From Hysterangium stoloniferum (Eukaryota; Basidiomycota; Agaricomycetes; Hysterangiales; Hysterangiaceae), in NCBI GenBank assembly GCA_015178975.1, contig WHVD01000159.1, positions 1 through 64,000 on the forward strand: a stretch of DNA of 64,000 bases, read 5' to 3'. The translations under genes were made by a program, and so were the position numbers. Shown piece by piece: positions 56,180 through 64,000 of the stretch; the stretch's first letter is position 1, and each line of letters starts with the position of its first letter. Below the pieces are notes generated by a model. It was not told the DNA's origin, searched no databases, and saw only the letters and a program-made list of their open reading frames with translations.

Positions 56180-56934
56180 TCAACGCGGCTGCCTCGAACT
56201 AGGACTGAGAAACGACGAAGGGTCAGGGTGGGCAGCAGGCGCAGGCGTCGGCGCACTCTGCGCGACACCCCCCGCAGCCCTCGCATCCATAGCCGCCAAC
56301 TGATCCACCAGATCATCCATCACAGACCGCCCCGCAGCCACCACGGCGGGCCCGCCGCCCGCTCCAGAAAACGGGGGCCCACCCCCCGCACCCGCACCCG
56401 CACTCGTACTCGCACTCGCACTGCCTGACAGTGGCCGTTCAAGCTTCACAGGCACCAGCGGCGCGCCCTGCGGCTGGAACCCGGGGGCGATCCGCCACAG
56501 CGCATCGCGCTTCCTCCGCTCCCTTTCCTCGGTGCGTTTCCGCAGGTATGCCTCCCGCCGTGCCTCGTGGGCAGCGAGCGTGGCCTGGCGCGAGCCCTCC
56601 AGCGTCACAATATGTGGCTCGAGGGTGAACGGGTAGACAAACTAGAGAGGGGCGGCGTCAACGGGAGATGTGGCATGGCTTTGGAATGGAACTCGCGTAG
56701 GCAGTCACATCGTCGGGTAGTGGGTGGATATCTGGAGGAAGCTGTACCTGCGGAACGATGAAAACTGCGCACTGAAAGAGAGATAGGCGGGGTCTTACCG
56801 GCGGAGGAACGCGGAGACTTGGGGACTTGATTAGTGGAACGTTGGCTACAGCAGCATATTGAGATTGCCCTATCAATGATCAACTTGTTACTCGCAAAAA
56901 TGCTGAGACAATCAAGGACACCTTGTTCTGCCAT
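56180..56934 (-). CDS. Small conserved protein of unknown function
   Basis: Four exons predict about 200 residues. Exon 1 encodes only MAEQ and one base of a Gly codon. The second continues QSQYAAVANVPLIKSPSL, then the third VQLPPDIHPLPDDVTAY and the fourth FVYPFTLEPHIVTLEGSR, followed by a charged helix (ARREAYLRKRTEERERRKR) and WRIAPGF. The tail is Gly/Ala/Pro/Ser-rich and likely disordered. The pattern of short conserved blocks joined precisely by splicing shows a real gene, but I cannot name its function. Intron 3 (56642-56696) fits frame with a GC donor (TAC|GCGAGT) and TAG acceptor. A CACGTG site lies 42 bp upstream of the start and another about 220 bp upstream. Confidence 0.75.
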
Positions 56935-56975
56935 GGATTATACAGTGACGTTTTTAACAACGAGAGTATGATATG

Positions 56976-56981
56976 CACGTG
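56976..56981. promoter_or_regulatory. CACGTG site upstream of the small conserved gene
   Basis: It lies 42 bp upstream of the ATG at 56934; a second CACGTG is at 57154-57159. Confidence 0.45.
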
Positions 56982-58207
56982 ATTTGTCAATCAATCTTAG
57001 TCATGGTGTATTTTAAATGATTGGGTACCGCATTTGCTTCAATAAATCAGCATAGAATTAGGTTATTATAATTTCTTTTTTCAAAATAAAATTTAGGTAG
57101 GATTGGAGAAAAACGGTAAGATGGTATCCGGTAGATTAGATTCTCTTTGTTGTCACGTGATCGTCGATACAAAATATCGTCGGCCAACAAAGAAACAGAA
57201 AGATGAGCCACTCAACCCTGTGCTTTAATAACATTCCTTTAATTTAATGCTTGATTTACAATGAAATCCATCGACGAATGGTATCGATTACCGCCACTCG
57301 AACTCTTCATTGCAGGTGAATACCTATTCCTGGATTATGGAAAAGACCTACAGTTCCACAAATAAAAGCTCATTGCGCACTTGCGAGTACACCGAGTCTT
57401 TTTTCACGTCATGCTTAAAATTCTTCCAAGAGAAGGCGGTTTGCGCGATCATTCTTTTTTTGCAATAGGAAATGCTAGAAATGGATAATGATGTAGCCAT
57501 TTGAGGCCTACCGCCACACTCAGAAGATATCTGCTTCAGTTCACCCTCCGTTTCTATTCGTCGCCACTCTTCTTCACGTTTTATCACGGAGAATCAATAT
57601 TCAGCCGGATATTCTCGTTGCAGTGAAAGCTCGAAACGGGTCAGCAAAGAGTGTCATGTGGATTGATTTATATATTTATCAAACTTGTCTTCTATTTAGA
57701 CCATTCCACGTGCATATCTCGTCGATTTGACTAGCAGCGGATAAGAATTTACGAGCACAATGGGAGGGGTGACCAATATTACGGGACTTATAAGAACCGA
57801 GATGAGTAGTGTTGTAACTATACCAACACACCATAATAGGACCAGGAGTCATGGAAAGGCTCATCTGGGAAGCTTGACGGTGACGTTGACGTCTATGCGT
57901 TTAATGGAAAGCCCATCTCGTCTTGCTGGGCACATTTTTATTGTCAAGGAACAAACGGGTGTGGACTTTTTGATCACGAACTCATCATGGGTCATAAACG
58001 ATATGAACTTGATCCTGTCTCCATGCAGAAGTTGTTTGAAGCGCCTTTGGATGGACTTGGTATGTGAAGGAACCCAGTGCAATTCAAGAAAGCAAGTTCA
58101 CACTTCTACAACCTCTATGCACATATCAAGACTTGAAGATTCCAAGTTGAATGTTATGGTCAGAGATAATACGGCCAAGGAGTAAGTCTAAATATCATTT
58201 ATATATT
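56982..58207. other. Gene-poor stretch, no gene recognised
   Basis: Several short open frames on both strands (for example 57760-58185 on +, 57861-58082 on -) lack recognisable domains. The overlapping pair on opposite strands at about 57860-58080 may hide an exon of a broken or fast-evolving gene, but no splice pattern convinces. Confidence 0.4.
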
Positions 58208-60830
58208 TTGTAACAAATGTAATATCTCAGTCGACATGCAGTGTGAATCGACTATGTTGTACAAAGTACCAATATAACGTCTCTAGAACGGATAATCCGT
58301 TGTGCTGCTGGTCCAAAGTACCCGATAAGTATGCACTTGATGGATCCTGGGTCCAGCCTACTCAAATCACCGCCTGCATTAGCAGGTATCTTCACGTACC
58401 CAATCGCCCGGAGATGGGACACATCCAGCTTGTTTTTGCGCCATAATCCGAATGGTGTTGTTGATGGATTTCGAGTCGTTGGTATGAGGTTATACAAATA
58501 AATCACCGTTGACGCTAATTCACACCACATGGAGGGAGGTAGTTTCGTCTCATGAAGCATAACATGCACTCGCTCGATAATGGTGCAGTGGGCTCGTTCT
58601 ACCACTCCATTGGACGGTGAGGAACGGGCTGTGGTTGTCTCATGAATGATACCTTGCGCCACTAGGTAGCTTCCCCACAATGTGTTGCAAAATTCGGCAT
58701 CTTCGTCCGTGCGTATACATCAAACCTTCTGCCTGGTTTGTCGTTCCAATAGCACGATATTTTGTTTCAATACATCTATCGTTGTTTCTGCTCGCTTGTC
58801 AGCTACCCCTCAATGTAACCCAAAAAACCATCAACGGTCGTCATTATATATAACTTTTCTCCAACTGATCTAATGCGCGATGGCCCCCATAAGTCGCCAA
58901 TAACCCATTCACAATTGTCACTTGTATAAAATGGTCGGCGAGTATGTTTCCCCATAATACAATCCTCGCACATACCGGAAGTTGATGTGTGGGTTGTGTG
59001 ATATCGAGGCCGTTAACGATCGTGTGTTGGTGCATCCGGTTAATCGTCCGAAGGTTGTTGATATGACCGAGACGACAATGCCAGGTATCTATATCAACCG
59101 GTTCACATGCGAATGAGTCGCACAAATAACTCCGTTATTCTTGATTGCGATCGCTCATTGTGATTCTGCGGAAACTAAGTCGTTATTGGAGTAAACTGGC
59201 ATGTCCATGGGGTAGATATCCACTTCGTACATGGTCCCCATGCCCTTTCCACGCATAAAGGGTTTGTCGTCTTTGTCGACAAAAGTTACACCCCCTCCCC
59301 CGAAGATCGAGTGGCAGCCAGCTTTATCAAGACGACCAATGGACAGGAGATTGTGCGATAAATCAGGCGTGTGCAGGGCGTCCACAAGTCTAATGTTGAC
59401 TGTTCTGCCCTCGAAGATCACCTTTTTATCAACCGTTCCAACTCCATGGATCCTAAAAGTTCCGTCTGCTATTGCGGTTGTCCCCTGTCTGCCATCTCTG
59501 CCGTCGAAAGATTTGTAAGACGTGAAATCGGCGATGTTCACGAAACAGTGGTCACTCGCGGCTGAATTGGCGTACGTGAGGGTGCCAGTTTGGGTAGGTT
59601 CGTCCCCTTGAGTCACAAATGCATGGAAATCGCTCGTTACTGACCCAGTTGGTATGTCTGCGATGTTTTCAGTGGGGGTCTGTGTGCGTGTAACGTTCGC
59701 AGTAAGAGTTTGCGGTTCTATCTTTGGGGCGATTTGAGCATTTCCTTTCTTTCTCCACCAGTCCGGGAACTGGCCCTCCATGCCTCCTCCAGGCTTGAAG
59801 CATTTGTCGATGGTATGCCCAGTCCGTAGGCACACTGGATTCGAGCAGACAAGTGAACTGGATGCTGCCTTTTTCTGCGTTGTGACCAAAGCCTGACTGG
59901 TCTGTACCGTCGCTTTCCTATGGCGCGCTATTGTCGCGTCATGCATTGTAAGCCTGGCGATGACGTCTGCTGATGTCTTTTGCCCATAAAGTGCGCTGAC
60001 ATATATGGACCATTCCCCAGGCATTGACCCTAGGAGAATGATACGGAACTCAGAATCATCGATCTTGCTCCCTTCTCCAATTGCTCTCTCCCATGCCTCC
60101 CGAAGGACCGCAAAGTGGGATGTTATGTTGGCGCCGTCTACGTGTCTAATAGATCGCAGCGCGTTTTCAGCGTTGAGGCGGCGAATGTCCGAAACGGCGT
60201 CGTATGTGGTAGTGAGTGCGGCCCAAGCCTCTGCTGCGGTCTGTGTTGACTTGATTCCGAAGCCGAGAGGATTCTTGACGTTGAGAGTGATCATACCTTT
60301 CGCGTACGCATCACGTTGCGCCCATTCATCTGGTGTAGGTGTCATTGACCCCCAATAGGTTGTCGCTGTTTGTGCCGTCGAAATTTGTGGTTTCATAATA
60401 TCTCCATGAAGATAGCCGTGTACTCCACAGGCATTTGCTGTGGATAGAATCGTCTTTTTCCAGGAGTGCCACCGGCTCCCGTCGAAACGTTCATCAGCTG
60501 GGAGCTGAAACAGTGCTGGTTGCGTGGACATAGTCGACTAGTACGGCTGGTGTGATTTCTGTTCAATGTTTCAGTGCGACACAGGTTTTCAAAGGAATGC
60601 TGTATATGTCGGTTCAGTTCAGGTTCGCAGTTTCAGTTCAAAGTTTCAGTGCGACACAGTTTCTCAGTGACGCTGTATATATCGGTTTTCAGTTCGGTTT
60701 GGTTCAGCCACGTGACCTGTAACAAATGTAATATCTACCATAAAGAAAATAATGAATTAATACTATGGTTGAATATGAACAATAGATGGGGTAACGTACA
60801 CGCAGGGTGAATCGACTGAGGTATAACACA
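58208..60830 (-). mobile_element. Ty1/copia remnant, broken
   Basis: This is the fossil of a copia-type LTR retrotransposon. Parts on the minus strand: gag with a UBN2-like region (about 60530-59900, FDGSRWHSWKKTI), a CCHC knuckle (about 59850), the protease region and the HNLLSIGRLDKAG block (about 59600-59170), the integrase zinc-binding block (WHCRLGHINNLRTI, about 59060-59100) and integrase core-end sequence (about 58680-58260, SSPSNGVVERAHCTI). Only gag to integrase is recognised, so it is an incomplete copy with several breaks. Short related sequences at both ends (TGTAACAAATGTAATATCT at 58208-58226 and at about 60718-60736, each followed by GTGAATCGACT) may be what remains of terminal repeats. 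The gag-protease part is still open over about 1.4 kb, so it is probably not very old. Confidence 0.85.
60568..60712. repeat. Tandem duplication of about 74 bp in the copia leader
   Basis: GTTTCAGTGCGACACAG followed by GCTGTATAT and TCGGTT occurs at about 60568 and again at about 60642. It lies just upstream of the copia gag start on the minus strand, where leader or promoter sequence would be. Confidence 0.7.
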
Positions 60831-62186
60831 ACGACCTTGCAAGCTTGGCTGTTCTTATATGAAATTCAAGGGCGAGAAAATCAGCCGAGAAATATAGGAC
60901 ATGGTGATCGAAAAATGGTTGTAAGACACAATCGGTACCTTGTAAGCCTGGGGTATAACGGCCTTAGTAGTGTCGTCCCCGAAAATAGGAGCATACATTC
61001 CACTGGAGGAATTCTTTTCCAAGAAGGCAATTACCACTGCACAGTCCACACGATCATCCGATAAATCCACAAAGGAGGGTCATGCAGGCGTATCGCAAAA
61101 AAACTGACAGAGGCGATGTCAGTGTATGGAGCTCCATCTACACGCTCCAGAGTGGTTTACGTGCCTTTATGGGGTGGTTGTAATGTAAATCTAACTGAAT
61201 ATACCAATAAACAAATTCAACTAAGGCGGTTTGTGAGGACGGAGCACTCGCTGAGCATAGTCTGGGATGGTATTCTAAACCTCTTTTTTTCTATCTATTG
61301 TTTCCGCCGAATCTAATCACAACCAAATTGTGGTAATGATGCTGTCTCGGATCGTCAAACACATACATGTTGTCAGTTATCAATGTACTGATTATGATTC
61401 AAGCGTCTTGGGAGGGAAGTCGCTGAATGGCCTTCTCAAGATACCAAAAAAGTGAGCATCAACTATGTCACCATCTCGTTATACATGATATCCTGTATGC
61501 CCCACGGAATCGTACTCGCCAGTCCGTAATGTAACAGAGCTACACGGGAGGCATTCTATTTACTTTCGGCAACATTTCAAGACAGTCGAGAGGTGCACAG
61601 GCAAACCACTACCCTTCAAAGCTTTTGACCTGAAGGAACCCTGTTAGTGGTTTTATTTGATCTACGCTTGGAGGGGAATAAACTTGTCGATTTAGTGACC
61701 ATGAAGTCAGCGACATCTTATCGAAGAAACCTTGCAAGCCTATACCATATATGACACGCACCTGCACCCTACATTTTATTACGCCTTTTTGGACTGGACA
61801 TACGGCTTGAACGGCTAACGGCTGTAGTCCGAGTTCTAGCTTGTCTGTAAGATCTGGGATTATTTAGTGTCCGCCAGTAAGGTGGGCACATAAAGTGTTA
61901 TATATTCAGTATATTATTTTAATTCGCATCACAGATCGACATGTAAACAAGGAGAGAATTTTCTTATAATAAATCAGCACCTTACCTTGACTCCATGGCT
62001 CAAAATACCTTTCAAGTTCGTCAGTAGTAGATTTGGTGGCTGCTTACATGAGGATGTCAGTTTCTTGCGACCTCTATTTTATCACGATTGGGGATTTGGC
62101 GATGAAGGGATAGGAAAAGGTGCTCAAGAATAAATTTCAACAAACCGTACCTTTATTATTAGATAACCACCAGAGACGCCTACCCA
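60831..62186. other. Gene-poor stretch, no gene recognised
   Basis: About 1.35 kb between the copia remnant and the GRDP-like gene. A minus-strand frame at 60855-61070 has coding-like composition, but no family is recognised. The last few hundred bases must contain the promoter of the gene at 62187. No tRNA-like cloverleaf was noticed. Confidence 0.4.
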
Positions 62187-64000
62187 ATGCTTATCTCCCA
62201 TCACATCAACACCTCCACAATGCAGAATACTTTGCAGAACGCAGAAGTACCACTAGCACGCGCTGGATACACAACCGAGCTTCCCGATAGCTTCCCTATT
62301 GGACGGCATAAAGTGCAACCGCGAGTAAACGTGACGGAACTTCAAGCGCACTTGCGCCTGCTTGGGGCGGTTCATAAACTCAAGCAGGACGTGCAAGCCC
62401 AACGGGATGGTATCGCGGCGACGGATCCGCACCTCGCCTGGATCGTGTATGTGAATCAAGCCGTTTGTAGGTTCTATGCATGGGCGGCAGCTCCCTGGGA
62501 CATGGGCACTCCTGGTTTCAACGAAACGGCTATCCCGCCACTGGATGTGGTGATGGTGTGGCACTCGTACCTTCTTGCAAGTGCATGACTATGATCGTCT
62601 CATTTTTACTGAATATTATCTTGTCTCAGAATCCACGAGCATACTATGAGGATAGCATGCGCATGGACTCAACCTATGCCACCAACCTACAAATTATCGA
62701 GTAAGGCCTTTGTCCTTTCATCTCAGCCGTCCGAAGACTGAGTTAGATCCTCTATGTAGAACTATGTCATTATCCCTTATTTCGTCTCTGATCGACCCAC
62801 AAACCCTCATACCATTTACTCCTTCTGCCGAACGCCAAGAATTTTTCGAGTGCACAACATCCATGCCCTTCACACCGCCTCTCATTATGAACCATTCCGA
62901 CACATTATCTCAGCCCATCCCCTGCCCACATTGCCTGGTTCCAAATTACCTGGTAAAATTGGTGGCAGCTGACAACAAAGGCTTTACCCAGTCCAGATTT
63001 GAACATCTTTGCGAGCGGTGCAGAAACCCGTTCACCAAAGAGAGCATCGGTGTCAAGAGATTTGCTTTGGAGCTAGCAAAGAAACGGGCAGGGGTCGTGA
63101 TTCATCTTTCGTAAATGGCATTTCACATCGAACGACAGCGACACTCACCTTCATGATAGCGAAACATTGCTCGATCCGAAGACTGGTGTCGTTGACGTCA
63201 CTGCTGCCGATGGATTCATTAAGAGGCTCTTTGCGGTACGTCCACTCTGTGATCGACCTGCCTCATGTCCAGAACATGACCGAAAGACAGACTTCTGACG
63301 ATCTCTTTAAAATGGATAAATCAATTTTACCGATCGAGATCGCGGAAGAAGCACAGCGACTGGCTACTGGGCTCGGCTACAGTTACAACACACTCTTAAC
63401 CAAGCTCCACTCCTCCGTACGCCCCAAGTTTGTGGACGCTGAGGGAGTCAAACCGCTTCCTAGGTGAGGGACCTCCTTCTAACAAAGATATATTCTTCCG
63501 AGTGCCAACATATCACCAGGATACAGCGCCTTGCTGCCGCATATAGCCATTCAGGGTTGGCATCAATAGATCTGGTTGGTGCAGTCCTCCGCCAACAAGG
63601 TTTCATAGATAAGATGGTTGGCCTTGGATGGACGCAGCCTAATCGCTTTGACCGTGCTGAGGATTTGGCACCCCTTGTTCGTTCGGTGGCGAGATACCAT
63701 GCATTCCTTGATTTGATGGAAGCCACCACTAGCACTTTCTATGTCCCTACTCTGGTGAGCATCTACAAAAGTCATTCGTCCAGATCTCTGATCGCATTCA
63801 CAGGATATTGTAGGTAAAATAACTTCCGAAACACACAGGAATTGACTCCCTGCTTGATAGGACTTATCATGGCATTCTCATCAGCTTAAAGGATCACAGT
63901 ATAGGCGCGATACCATGGCATTCCTTGGGCGTACTCCAAACCACGATGATAGTATCGAGGCAAAGACACTCTCTACCGCCTACGACCTCACTGCGAAGGC
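62187..64000 (+). CDS. GRDP-like protein (PF07173-type), 5' part, runs off the window
   Basis: The gene resembles the glycine-rich domain protein-like family, widespread in fungi and plants and of uncertain function. Diagnostic blocks are PPLDVVMVWHSYLL joined to NPRAYYEDSMR, the zinc-ligand-like PCPHC and CERC pairs, DVTAADGFIKRLFA, and TLDIDLSWHSHQLKGSQYRR. Inferred introns include one with a GC donor (62577-62629, CTT|GCAAGT...CAG) and two (63755-63803, 63810-63860) that isolate a 6-nt exon GATATT encoding Asp-Ile; both are needed to build the conserved blocks. The first Met at 62187 is used; MQNTLQNAEVP at 62220 is an alternative. The 3' end is outside the window. Confidence 0.88.

Noticed and set aside
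57760-58185. 141-codon plus-strand frame before the copia remnant
   Set aside because: An open frame also exists on the opposite strand, no domain is recognised and no splice pattern links it to neighbours; kept only as unassigned.

Overview
The window reads as a chromosome segment of an Agaricomycete (mushroom-forming basidiomycete). The evidence is many short (about 48-80 bp) spliceosomal introns, a chromodomain Ty3/gypsy (chromovirus) lineage, and conserved basidiomycete housekeeping genes packed on both strands with short intergenic gaps.

Bases 1-29128 are a nest of transposable elements with no recognisable host gene. Two copies of one Ty3/gypsy family lie on the + strand: copy A (window edge to 8894) and copy B (10249-23225). 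Both carry gag, protease, reverse transcriptase, RNase H, integrase, a chromodomain and an unusual accessory coding region after the chromodomain. Solo LTRs of the same family sit antisense inside each copy, with perfect 5-bp target duplications (CCAAG in A, CAGAG in B). A solo LTR of a second family sits inside B's integrase (ATGGA duplication). Downstream, a second-family-like solo LTR (23973-25842, GACTT duplication) is itself split by a third-family LTR that holds about 25 copies of an 18-bp repeat. A TTA-flanked terminal-inverted-repeat element, like a PIF/Harbinger MITE, occurs twice. One copy is in B's 3' LTR; the other (26862-29128) carries a nested Tc1/mariner element with an open DD34E-type transposase frame whose second catalytic Asp is Gly.

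Bases 29681-56934 are host genes. In order: proline iminopeptidase-like hydrolase (-), D-2-hydroxyacid dehydrogenase (-), CTP synthase (+), mitochondrial-type DEAD-box helicase (-), listerin/LTN1 E3 ligase of ribosome quality control (-), Lys/Glu-rich protein (+), basidiomycete protein of unknown function (-), single-pass membrane protein (-), alpha/beta hydrolase (-), LIN1/CD2BP2 GYF-domain U5 snRNP protein (+), SEH1 nucleoporin (-), and a small conserved protein (-). A CACGTG site lies 40-160 bp from the start codon in most of these promoters, often shared by divergent pairs.

Bases 58208-60830 hold a broken Ty1/copia remnant (-). From 62187 a GRDP-like (PF07173-type) gene runs off the right edge; it contains a GC-AG intron and an inferred 6-nt microexon. 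The most unusual items are the accessory and leader coding regions of the gypsy family, the CRE-like array inside an LTR, three inferred GC-AG introns, the microexon, and the catalytically altered but otherwise open Tc1 transposase. No tRNA, rRNA or CRISPR was seen.
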